64,000 nt of DNA, from assembly GCA_016794145.1 (NCBI GenBank), contig JAEUKP010000014.1, positions 1-64,000 on the forward strand. The letters are read 5' to 3'. The translations under genes and the position numbers were made by a program. The notes beneath the pieces were generated by a model. It ran no database searches, was not told the origin of the DNA, and was given only the letters and a program-made list of their open reading frames with translations. The stretch comes from Alphaproteobacteria bacterium (lineage in GTDB: Bacteria; Pseudomonadota; Alphaproteobacteria; Micavibrionales; Micavibrionaceae). Shown here one piece after another: positions 24,232 to 32,173 of this stretch (positions within the stretch are counted from its first letter, which is position 1; every line of letters starts with the position of its first letter).

Positions 24232-25128
24232 CTAAGCTGCGACCGTTTTATAAGGGCGTCCACGCACCAAGTTTTCGTAAGCATCCCTTAAACCCCGTGT
24301 GATTGGCCCCACGGCATAAGATGTTGTATCAATTTTTCCAACAGCAGATATTTCAGCCGCGGTACCAGTGACAAAGACTTCATCTGCCTCTTTTAAAAAG
24401 GCCGTTGTTATAAAATCTTCAACTACGTTATATCCAAATTCTCTTGCCAATTCGATTGTTGTCTGGCGCGTAATCCCGTTCAGGAAACAATCTGGTTTCG
24501 GCGTATAAAGAACTCCATCCTTGATACAAAACAGGTTGGCACCCGTTGCTTCTACCGGATAGCCACGATAATCCAGCATCAATGCATCTGTATAACCTTC
24601 ATCTTCGGCCTGATGCTTGGATAAGGTATTGATCATATAAAGACCCGCAGCCTTAGCCTCTGTTAAGGCTGTATTAGGCGCAGGTTTCTGCCATGACGAT
24701 GTTTTGAGACTGATTCCGTTTTCTCTTAAATCAGGTGAAAAATAACTCGGCCATTCCCATGCCGCAATGGCAACATGCGTTCTGGTTGCACGCGCAGCGA
24801 TGCCCATTTGTTCAGATCCACGCCACGCAACAGGACGTAGATAAGCATTTGTAAAGTGATTGGCTTTTAGAACAGATTCCTTCGCCATATTAATAATTTC
24901 TGGTGCAAAAGGGATATCCATCCCTAAAATAGACGCTGATTTAAAAAGCCGTGATGTATGTTCGTGCGATTTAAAGATTTTTCCCTCATACGCCCGCTCA
25001 CCTTCAAAAACACAACTGGCATAGTGCAACCCATGATTAATCACATGAATTTTTGCATCGCGCCAAGGTATCATCTCGCCATCGAACCAAATTGTTCCGT
25101 CACGATCATCAAAAGGAATTAAAGACAT
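24232..25128 (-). CDS. ilvE: Branched-chain amino acid aminotransferase
   Basis: A 298-aa fold-type IV PLP enzyme. It moves the amino group between glutamate and the keto acids of Leu, Ile and Val. FDDRDGTIWFDGEMIPW and HYASCVFEGERAY are the N-terminal class signatures; the PLP lysine lies in TEAKAAGLYMINTL; EATGANLFCIKDG and GTAAEISAV form the cofactor-phosphate and substrate loops. Length and sequence fit the bacterial IlvE group. It is transcribed divergently from the response regulator gene. Confidence 0.93.
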   Translation of the reverse strand: MSLIPFDDRDGTIWFDGEMIPWRDAKIHVINHGLHYASCVFEGERAYEGKIFKSHEHTSRLFKSASILGMDIPFAPEIINMAKESVLKANHFTNAYLRPVAWRGSEQMGIAARATRTHVAIAAWEWPSYFSPDLRENGISLKTSSWQKPAPNTALTEAKAAGLYMINTLSKHQAEDEGYTDALMLDYRGYPVEATGANLFCIKDGVLYTPKPDCFLNGITRQTTIELAREFGYNVVEDFITTAFLKEADEVFVTGTAAEISAVGKIDTTSYAVGPITRGLRDAYENLVRGRPYKTVAA

Positions 25129-25223
25129 TACAAAGCCTCAGATTTCAAATATGAATAAAACTATGGTTTTCAGAACAGATTAATATCTTTATAGTCGAAT
25201 TGGAACGAAAATATATAGGAAAA

Positions 25224-25940
25224 ATGGAAAAAACTCTTTTTAGCCATACAAATAAACCTCATATCCTTGTGGTTGATGATGATGACAGGATCAGGACGCT
25301 CTTGTCCCGATTTCTCCGTGATAATGGTTTTATGGTTTCAACCGCGAAAAACGGCAATGATGCCCTGAATGTTTTAAAATGCGCGTATTATGATGCCCTG
25401 GTTGTAGATGTGATGATGCCCGAAAAAAATGGCATAGATCTTACAAAAGAACTAAGAGCCACATCAGATCTCCCGATTTTGTTGCTGACAGCCTTGGGGG
25501 AGGTAAATGATCGGATCAACGGACTAGAAAGTGGTGCCGATGATTATCTTGCAAAACCGTTCGAACCAAAGGAGCTTATACTCCGTTTACGGTCGATCTT
25601 AAAACGAAAAGGAAATCCAATAAATCGGAGCATTGATAAATTCGTTATTGGCAAATGGATTTTCTTACCCGATGAAGATAAATTGGTTTCCGATACAAAT
25701 GAAGACGTCCGTTTAACAAGTGTTGAAGTCAAATTGCTTGAAGCCTTGGCACGACATGCAGGAAAAATATTAAGTCGTGAAGAACTTGCACGACTTTGCG
25801 GTGTTGATGGGAACGATCGAACGGTTGATGTTCAAATTACACGCCTACGCAAAAAAATTGAAGAAGATAGCCGCGTTCCCAAATATATCCAAACAATACG
25901 TGGGCAAGGCTACATGCTTAAAACATATCAAGAGCGATAA
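25224..25940 (+). CDS. OmpR-family response regulator
   Basis: A 238-aa two-domain regulator. The receiver domain (about 12-125) has acidic residues Asp18-Asp20, phospho-acceptor Asp62 in VVDVMMPEKNG and Lys in LAKPFEP. The C-terminal winged helix (about 140-235) contains LTSVEVKLLEALARHAGKIL and RTVDVQITRLRKKIEED. The frame begins at a TTG (25200), but the ATG at 25224 is preceded by AGGA and gives the normal length. It is followed after five bases by its kinase, so this is a two-component operon. OmpR/EnvZ-type control of envelope genes is likely from family, with no targets visible here. Confidence 0.92.
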   Translation: MEKTLFSHTNKPHILVVDDDDRIRTLLSRFLRDNGFMVSTAKNGNDALNVLKCAYYDALVVDVMMPEKNGIDLTKELRATSDLPILLLTALGEVNDRINGLESGADDYLAKPFEPKELILRLRSILKRKGNPINRSIDKFVIGKWIFLPDEDKLVSDTNEDVRLTSVEVKLLEALARHAGKILSREELARLCGVDGNDRTVDVQITRLRKKIEEDSRVPKYIQTIRGQGYMLKTYQER

Positions 25941-25945
25941 GAAGA

Positions 25946-27295
25946 ATGGATAAGAAAACACGAAAATCTATTCCGTTCCATTGGGTCAAAAAAATTTTCC
26001 CACGGACTCTGTTTGCAAGATCTTTGTTGATTATTGTCATCCCTGTTTTGTTGCTTCAGATCGTTACAACACTTGTTTTTGTTGATAATCACTGGCGCAA
26101 AGTTACGTCACGTTTGGCTTTCGCCGTTGCAGGAGAAATATCAATTATCGCAGATCAGTTAGATAAGAACCACAGCGATGAATCCACACGTCGCGTTGCT
26201 GATCTTTATGCACAAAAACTTGATTTACTGATTACATTCGAACCAGATACAAAACTAGAAACGCAAACAGAAATAAAGGAAGCCTGGGGACCTTTTACAA
26301 CAACAGCGTTATCAAAAGCATTAGATAAACAAGTTCGACGCCCTTTTACCCTTTCTTTTTCACCCGAAGATAATTGGGTTAATATTGGTGTCCAATTAAA
26401 CAGTGGTGTTTTACGTGTTCTTGCGCTGGAACGCAGACTTTACTCTTCCTCTGCAAATATTTTTCTTCTTTGGGTTTTGGGAACGTCAATTATTTTATTT
26501 GCCATTTCTGTTTTCTTTATGCGAAACCAAATTCGCCCAATTCGCAAACTGGCAATGATGGCGGAGCGTATTGGGAAAGGGCAAGAAATTGAAAATTTCA
26601 AACCGGAAGGTGCCCGTGAAGTCCGTCTTGCAGGGCGTGCTTTTATTGACATGCATCAACGGATTACACGGCAAGTCGAACAACGAACGACTATGCTTGC
26701 CGGGGTCTCTCATGACCTTCGGACTCCCCTTACCCGTCTGAAACTTGGTCTTGCTTTTATAGAGGACAGTCCAGATGTTAAGGATTTAAAGCAAGATGTC
26801 TTAGATATGGAACAAATGATTAACAGTTATCTGAATTTCCTTCGCGGTGATGGAGAGGATGCAACAGAAATCATGCCTCTTATCAATATTGTTACCAAAA
26901 TTGCCGATGCGACACGCCGTCATGGAAAAAACATTCATGTTGATGTTGCTCCATCAATTATGATTTCTGTCCGCCCGGCTGCATTTGAGCGTGCAATCCA
27001 GAATTTAGTCAGTAATGCAGAAAAATATGGTGACGACATTTGGGTTTCGGCAAAAGACAAAAAAGATGAAATCATGATTATTGTAGATGATAATGGAAAG
27101 GGTTTATCACCAGATTTATTCGAGGATGTATTCAAACCATTTTACCGTGCTGATGAATCGCGAAACAGTGCAACTGGCGGTGTGGGATTAGGCCTTCCGA
27201 TCGTGCGCGATATTGTTCACTCTCATGGGGGAGAGGTTCATTTGGAGCAAAGTCCTAAAGGTGGACTTCGCGCTATCATCACTTTACCTGCTTAG
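25946..27295 (+). CDS. EnvZ-like sensor histidine kinase
   Basis: A 449-aa membrane kinase, partner of the preceding regulator. Transmembrane helices lie near 26-47 and 172-191, enclosing a periplasmic loop of about 120 residues. They are followed by a HAMP linker (about 193-245), a HisKA domain with His256 in AGVSHDLRTPLTRLK, and an ATPase domain with NLVSNAEKYG, DDNGKGL and GGVGLGLPIVRDI. All catalytic motifs are intact. The HDLRTPLTRL H-box is of the EnvZ class, which both phosphorylates and dephosphorylates its partner. Confidence 0.92.
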   Translation: MDKKTRKSIPFHWVKKIFPRTLFARSLLIIVIPVLLLQIVTTLVFVDNHWRKVTSRLAFAVAGEISIIADQLDKNHSDESTRRVADLYAQKLDLLITFEPDTKLETQTEIKEAWGPFTTTALSKALDKQVRRPFTLSFSPEDNWVNIGVQLNSGVLRVLALERRLYSSSANIFLLWVLGTSIILFAISVFFMRNQIRPIRKLAMMAERIGKGQEIENFKPEGAREVRLAGRAFIDMHQRITRQVEQRTTMLAGVSHDLRTPLTRLKLGLAFIEDSPDVKDLKQDVLDMEQMINSYLNFLRGDGEDATEIMPLINIVTKIADATRRHGKNIHVDVAPSIMISVRPAAFERAIQNLVSNAEKYGDDIWVSAKDKKDEIMIIVDDNGKGLSPDLFEDVFKPFYRADESRNSATGGVGLGLPIVRDIVHSHGGEVHLEQSPKGGLRAIITLPA

Positions 27296-27462
27296 TTTGT
27301 ACAAAATATCAGGAGGGTAATTCGACGTCCGATTCTTAAAAATTATGAAAACATTTGTGAAAATAAATATGGTATAGACCTATTCCCCATCGATAAATTC
27401 TGTCAAAATACCTCCGATAAAAATCCCGGAATAAAGGGTGCATAAAGGATAGATGTAGTATC

Positions 27463-28638
27463 ATGAACGACGATGTTATCATTATTGGCGGTGGCCCTGC
27501 CGGACTTAGTTTTGCAAAATTACTCTCGGTTACAAATCTCAAAATAAGGATCATTGAAAAGCAAGATGAGTCCGTATTGGCAAACCCTACTTATGATGGT
27601 CGTGAAATCGCGCTTACACATCACTCTCACCGTATCATGACAGATATAGGTGCTTGGGCCCAAATCCCCCCTCAATCAATTTCTTTAATTAAAGATGCAA
27701 AAGTTCTAAATGGCGATTTGACCGATCCGTTGTTTTTTGATCATCGTAAGTCAGGAAAAGATAATTTAGGGTATATGGTTTCCAATCATTTGATCCGAAA
27801 AGCATCTTATGAAATCGTCAAACCTTTGAAAAACGTTACCTTGATGACAGGAGTAGAGGTTGCAGACCTTAAAACAACCGATCATTTTGGTACAGTCACC
27901 CTTCAAGGGGGAAAAAAATTAAAGGCAAAACTTATTGTTGCTGCAGATAGCCGTTTTTCAACAACACGCCGAATGATGGGAATTCCAACATCAATGCGTG
28001 ACTTTGGACGTGTTTGTATCGTCTGCCGTATGGCATTGGACCGAGATCATGATGATACAGCCTATGAATGTTTTTTCTTTGACCGCACAATGGCTGTTCT
28101 TCCTCTCAATGGTCGTTATTGCTCGGTTGTCCTAACAATTTCATCGGACAATGCGGACAATTTGCTTAAAATGTCACCAGAAGAGTTTGGTCGTGATATG
28201 ACAGAGAGAATGCAGGGAAAATTTGGTCAAATGTCCCTTGACACAGCCTTATTCCCCTATCCTTTGGTTGGAACTTATGCCGATCGTTTCTATGCCAATC
28301 GTTATGCGCTGATAGGTGATGCGGCTGTCGGGATGCATCCTGTGACAGCGCATGGATTTAACTTTGGCCTGCGCGGAGCAGAAACACTTTCGCAAGAAAT
28401 TCAGAATGCCTGTGATTTAGGACTTGATTTAGGAGCAGCGGATATCTTGCGTCGGTATGATGAATCCCACCGTAAAGCGACTTTGGCGATGTATTTGGGA
28501 ACGAATACTTTGGTTTCCCTTTATACGAAAACAACACCTCTTGCAAAACTTGCACGAAAGTCTTTGTTGATGATCGGGCAACATTTTCCCCCCGCCAAGC
28601 GAATGATTATGAACCAGTTGACGGAAATCCATGGGTAG
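27463..28638 (+). CDS. ubiM: Ubiquinone biosynthesis hydroxylase UbiM (FAD monooxygenase)
   Basis: A 391-aa flavoprotein of the UbiH/Coq6 group. The FAD-binding GxGxxG is in DVIIIGGGPAGLSFAKLL (residues 3-20). The second FAD motif is GDAAVGMHPVTAHGFNFGLRG near 286-306. The HPVTAHGFNFG form, in place of the usual HPxxGQGxN, is what I associate with UbiM, the hydroxylase that can act at one or more ring positions of ubiquinone in some alpha-, beta- and gammaproteobacteria. If so, it may take over the job of several separate hydroxylases. The family call is firm; the exact ring position is not shown by sequence. Confidence 0.75.
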   Translation: MNDDVIIIGGGPAGLSFAKLLSVTNLKIRIIEKQDESVLANPTYDGREIALTHHSHRIMTDIGAWAQIPPQSISLIKDAKVLNGDLTDPLFFDHRKSGKDNLGYMVSNHLIRKASYEIVKPLKNVTLMTGVEVADLKTTDHFGTVTLQGGKKLKAKLIVAADSRFSTTRRMMGIPTSMRDFGRVCIVCRMALDRDHDDTAYECFFFDRTMAVLPLNGRYCSVVLTISSDNADNLLKMSPEEFGRDMTERMQGKFGQMSLDTALFPYPLVGTYADRFYANRYALIGDAAVGMHPVTAHGFNFGLRGAETLSQEIQNACDLGLDLGAADILRRYDESHRKATLAMYLGTNTLVSLYTKTTPLAKLARKSLLMIGQHFPPAKRMIMNQLTEIHG

Positions 28639-28658
28639 GCATCCGTAGGTAGGCAAAC

Positions 28659-29615
28659 ATGAAAATATTCACAAAACTGACCGAACAAGAAATTCTGGCT
28701 CTTGCGATTGCGAGTGAGGAAGAGGATTCTCAGATTTATTTAAGCTTTGCAAACAGACTGCGGGTCGACTATCCCTCAACCGCCCAAATGTTTGAAGATA
28801 TGGCGAGCGAGGAACAAGGCCATAAGAATATGCTGCTTGATCTTTTTCAAAAAAGATTTGGGGGGCGCCTACCTTATATCACACGTCAGGATGTCCGGGG
28901 GTTTATGAAACGCAACCCTATCTGGCTGATGGAAAACATGCGCATTGACGAAGTCCGTCAACAAGCAGAGTTGATGGAAATAGAAGCCTCAACTTTCTAT
29001 TCCAAAGCCGCATCTATGGCACAAGATGTAGAGGTCAGGAAATTGCTAGGCGACCTGGCCATTGCGGAAAGGGGGCATGAGGCTCGTGCAGTTGAAATCG
29101 AACGTAGAAATGTAAGCGAAGATGACAAAGTCGAAGAGGCCGAAGTTTCTCATCGCCTTTTTGTGCTTCAAGTTGTCCAACCTGGTTTAGCGGGTTTGAT
29201 TGATGGATCTGTATCAACATTGGCCCCTATTTTTGCAGCCGCGTTTGCGACACATAATTCACAAGATGCCTTTCTGGTTGGTCTTGCCGCATCGGTCGGG
29301 GCCGGTATCAGCATGGGAATTACAGAAGCGATGTCAGATGATGGTGCTATTACAGGACGGGGAAGCGCATGGACACGCGGTATTGTATGTGGCCTGATGA
29401 CAACGATCGGGGGATTGGGACATACTCTCCCTTACCTTATTCCTGATTTCTGGATTGCAACAGGGGTCGCTGCCCTTGTTGTCGCCCTTGAACTTGCCGC
29501 AATCTCATGGATTCGATGGAAATATATGGATACTCCCATCATTTCTGCCTTGGTTCAGGTTATGTTAGGGGGCGCACTTGTGCTTGCTGTTGGTATTTTA
29601 ATTGGAAATGCTTAG
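28659..29615 (+). CDS. mbfA: Membrane-bound ferritin-like iron exporter MbfA
   Basis: A 318-aa fusion. Residues 1-145 are a ferritin/rubrerythrin-like four-helix domain with the metal ligands in EEEDSQIYLSF, SEEQGHKNM, EIEASTFY and AERGHEARA. Residues 165-318 form a VIT1/CCC1-type transporter with about five helices (PGLAGLIDGSVSTLAPIFAAAF, GITEAMSDDG). This architecture is MbfA, which exports iron and protects against peroxide stress in Rhizobiales. In several alphaproteobacteria it is controlled by Irr; I did not identify an iron-control element upstream. It begins 20 bases after ubiM, so the two are probably co-transcribed. Confidence 0.88.
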   Translation: MKIFTKLTEQEILALAIASEEEDSQIYLSFANRLRVDYPSTAQMFEDMASEEQGHKNMLLDLFQKRFGGRLPYITRQDVRGFMKRNPIWLMENMRIDEVRQQAELMEIEASTFYSKAASMAQDVEVRKLLGDLAIAERGHEARAVEIERRNVSEDDKVEEAEVSHRLFVLQVVQPGLAGLIDGSVSTLAPIFAAAFATHNSQDAFLVGLAASVGAGISMGITEAMSDDGAITGRGSAWTRGIVCGLMTTIGGLGHTLPYLIPDFWIATGVAALVVALELAAISWIRWKYMDTPIISALVQVMLGGALVLAVGILIGNA

Positions 29616-29638
29616 AAAATCTGTTTAAATGTATCTGA

Positions 29639-30328
29639 TTAAATTTCTTTCAATTCCCCATCCTGCATCACCAGAATACGGTCCATTTTGCGGGCCAAAT
29701 CCATGTTATGGGTGGCGATAAGGGCCCCTATTCCCGCCTTGCGTACACGCTCCATCAGCAGTGAGAACACATCATCGGATGTTTTCGGGTCAAGATTGCC
29801 CGTTGGTTCATCCGCCAACAGGATTTTAGGGTCATTAGCCAAGGCACGGGCAATGGCAACACGTTGTTGTTCTCCACCCGACAATCGTGCCGGGCGATGA
29901 TTCAAGCGATGCCCCAATGCCATTTGGTCCAATAATTTATCAGCTTTTTGTTTGGCTTTTGACTTGTCCACGCCCGCAATCATCAATGGAATCATCACAT
30001 TTTCCTCGGCTGAAAATTCGGCCTGCAGAAAATGGAATTGATAGACAAACCCGATCGTGTTCCGACGCAACAAGGTCAGAGCGGCATCATCCAATGCCGA
30101 GACAATTTTCCCGTCAATGGCAATTTGTCCGGCTGTCGGCTTGTCCAAAAGCCCGATCATTTGTAACAAGGTGGATTTGCCTGCCCCCGATGGCCCAACC
30201 AATGCGACAATTTCCCCTGCATTCAGTGTCAGAGAAATATTCTTGAAAATCGTCAGGGTTTCATCCCCCTGATGATGGGTTTTTTCCAGATTGGTCGCAG
30301 TTAATAAAGGCTTCATTTTGGGCATCAC
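29639..30328 (-). CDS. lolD: Lipoprotein-releasing ABC transporter ATPase LolD
   Basis: A 229-aa ABC ATPase: Walker A GPSGAGKST (about residues 44-52), Q-loop YQFHFLQAEFS, signature LSGGEQQRVAIARAL, Walker B ILLADEPTGN. With LolC/E it pulls outer-membrane lipoproteins from the inner membrane and hands them to LolA. The lolC gene lies upstream on the same strand, but 330 bases of repeat-rich sequence separate them, where other genomes have them nearly adjoining. The MacB-like family is close in sequence; the partner gene and the synteny decide for LolD. Confidence 0.92.
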   Translation of the reverse strand: MMPKMKPLLTATNLEKTHHQGDETLTIFKNISLTLNAGEIVALVGPSGAGKSTLLQMIGLLDKPTAGQIAIDGKIVSALDDAALTLLRRNTIGFVYQFHFLQAEFSAEENVMIPLMIAGVDKSKAKQKADKLLDQMALGHRLNHRPARLSGGEQQRVAIARALANDPKILLADEPTGNLDPKTSDDVFSLLMERVRKAGIGALIATHNMDLARKMDRILVMQDGELKEI

Positions 30329-30419
30329 TTACATGGTTTTAAGGAGATATATTTAACCTGTTGCCCGCCCCCTGTACATAGGTAAATGTTTAGTCCCGAC
30401 GTGATCGAGGGATTCATTC

Positions 30420-30640
30420 TTTTTTAACCACGGAGTGCACGAAGGTCTCGAAGTTTTTTGTATGAAGAAGTTTCTTTCGTGAATTCCGTGGTCTTCGCGG
30501 TTCAATCTTACTTTTTTCTGGATCCCCCGAATAAATCGGGGGATGACGTGCGAGAGGAAAAAACTCTTTGCGCTCTCTGCGGGTCCTTTGCGACCTCTGC
30601 GTGAAGCACTTTTCTTTGAAACGCAGAGGGGGTCCTAAAG
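30420..30640. repeat. Repeat-rich spacer between lolC and lolD
   Basis: There is no credible gene here. The spacer has two kinds of repeats. One is a set of short words read as CACGGAGTGCACGAAGG, GAATTCCGTGGTCTTCGCGG, and CTCTGCGGGTCCTTTGCGACC with CTCTGCGTGAA, recurring at roughly 10-20 base intervals, like the dispersed CACGGAG/CTCTGCG repeats known from many bacterial genomes. The other is a hairpin at 30522-30546 (GATCCCCCGA/TCGGGGGATG), of the same type as the repeats near 3300, 55350 and 59577. Confidence 0.55.
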
Positions 30641-30658
30641 TTTTTTATCACAGCCACA

Positions 30659-31903
30659 CTATTCATACCGCAAGGCCTCGACCGGATCGAGACGGGACGC
30701 CCGCCACGCCGGATACAGCGTTGCCAGCACCGACAACACAACCGCCAAACCAATCACCACAACGACCTCGGTCCAATCAACCTTGGCAGGCAACTTGGAC
30801 AGGAAGTAAATCTCGTCGGGGAATAATTTGGCTCCGGTCATGGATTGGATCCCCTGCCGGATCGATTCGATATTCAACGCAAACGAAATCCCCAATACCG
30901 AGCCCACACAGGTTCCCAAAATGCCAACACTGGCCCCCGTCAACATAAAAATCTTCATGATACTCGCACGGAAAGCCCCCATGGTTCGCATAATGGCAAT
31001 GTCACGTCCCTTGTCTTTGACCAACATAATCATGCTGGAAATAATATTGAACGCGGCTACCAGAATAATCAGGGTCAGAATCAAAAACATCACATTGCGT
31101 TCGACCTGCAATGCCGAAAAGAAACTGGCATTGGAATCGCGCCAATCATACACTCCGGCATTACCCTCTAACACGACAGATAAAGCTGCTTTCATGCGAT
31201 CAACTTTTGCAGGATCATTGCTGATGACCTCTAGAATTGAAACCGCGTTTTCAGGCATCTGAAAGAAATGTTGCGCCTCATCCAAAGGCATAAAAATATA
31301 ACCAGAGTTATATTCGTACATACCAACATCAAAAATAACGGCGATTTGATATTGGGCTGTACGAGGAATTGTACCGAATGGACTTGCTTTTCCTTTCGGA
31401 GACATAAGGGTCACCGTATCCCCAACAGCCAAAGCAAATCGTTCTGCCATTGCTGATCCAATAGCAATCTGATCCCCTTGAAAATTTTCTATCTTTCCTT
31501 GGATAATTGATTGAGACAATAAAGGCTTCATCCTCATATATGAAGGAGTATACCCACGGACCATTGCTCCCGATGCATTCCCTTTTGCTGTGACCAAGAC
31601 TTGACCTTCAACAACAGGTTCAACAGATGTAACACCATCAACATCTGTTATCAGGGAAAGATATTGATTGTAATCATACAAAGGACCGCCCTGTTGATAC
31701 ACATTCAAATGCCCGTTGAGGCCCAGAATACGGTCAATCAATTCCCCGCGAAACCCGTTCATCACCGACATGACAATGATCAACGTGGCCACGCCCAGCA
31801 TAATCCCCAAAAAAGAAAACGCCGCAATCACAGACACAAAGCCCTCGGCTTTGCGTGCCCGCAAATACCGCAACGCCAGCATAATTTCGAAAGGTGAATA
31901 CAT
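30659..31903 (-). CDS. lolC: Lipoprotein-releasing permease LolC/LolE
   Basis: A 414-aa permease with four helices: one near 22-47 (FVSVIAAFSFLGIMLGVATLIIVMSVMNGF) and three near 270-400, with a large periplasmic domain between (about 48-265) of MacB-PCD type. The N-terminal FEIMLALRYLRARK is the family start. Alphaproteobacteria use this single protein for both LolC and LolE. The composition changes twice inside the gene: hand-counted rows give 53% GC at 30721-30780, 35% at 31261-31320 and 52% at 31801-31860. The AT-rich block is in the periplasmic domain. The reading frame is intact. Confidence 0.92.
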   Translation of the reverse strand: MYSPFEIMLALRYLRARKAEGFVSVIAAFSFLGIMLGVATLIIVMSVMNGFRGELIDRILGLNGHLNVYQQGGPLYDYNQYLSLITDVDGVTSVEPVVEGQVLVTAKGNASGAMVRGYTPSYMRMKPLLSQSIIQGKIENFQGDQIAIGSAMAERFALAVGDTVTLMSPKGKASPFGTIPRTAQYQIAVIFDVGMYEYNSGYIFMPLDEAQHFFQMPENAVSILEVISNDPAKVDRMKAALSVVLEGNAGVYDWRDSNASFFSALQVERNVMFLILTLIILVAAFNIISSMIMLVKDKGRDIAIMRTMGAFRASIMKIFMLTGASVGILGTCVGSVLGISFALNIESIRQGIQSMTGAKLFPDEIYFLSKLPAKVDWTEVVVVIGLAVVLSVLATLYPAWRASRLDPVEALRYE

Positions 31904-31914
31904 TCAATTAACTT

Positions 31915-32148
31915 TCATTTTTGTGTAGCGGAATAAAGTATCACCGCACCTAATATAATCATGAAGGCACTCAAAATTATTTGCGAGCCTATATAAAAGA
32001 AAAATGTAGCAGGATTTTTCTTTCTCGTGGTCTCTTGCCCTTTACTAATAGTAATCGTTCCCTTTTTAAGAGTTTCAAGGATTCCCATAGCTGAGAAAAT
32101 ACCTGCACCAACAAGAAGGAGAGCAAACATATATACAAATTCCTGCAT
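31915..32148 (-). CDS. Small two-helix membrane protein
   Basis: A 77-aa protein starting MQEFVYMFALLLVGAGIFSA, with one hydrophobic helix at 3-24 and another at 51-73 (FFFYIGSQIILSAFMIILGAVIL), separated by a basic loop. I do not recognise it. The frame is open from 32274, but AAAGGTG precedes the ATG at 32148 and the longer form would overlap the end of proS. It lies between proS and lolC on the same strand and is not part of the usual locus in related bacteria. Confidence 0.55.
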   Translation of the reverse strand: MQEFVYMFALLLVGAGIFSAMGILETLKKGTITISKGQETTRKKNPATFFFYIGSQIILSAFMIILGAVILYSATQK

Positions 32149-32173
32149 GGCGCACCTTTCACTATAAAAATTA

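Noticed and set aside
30508..30948. Frames in the lolC-lolD spacer
   Set aside because: They arise from the CTCTGCG-type repeats and run into the antisense of lolC; no start site or domain is visible.
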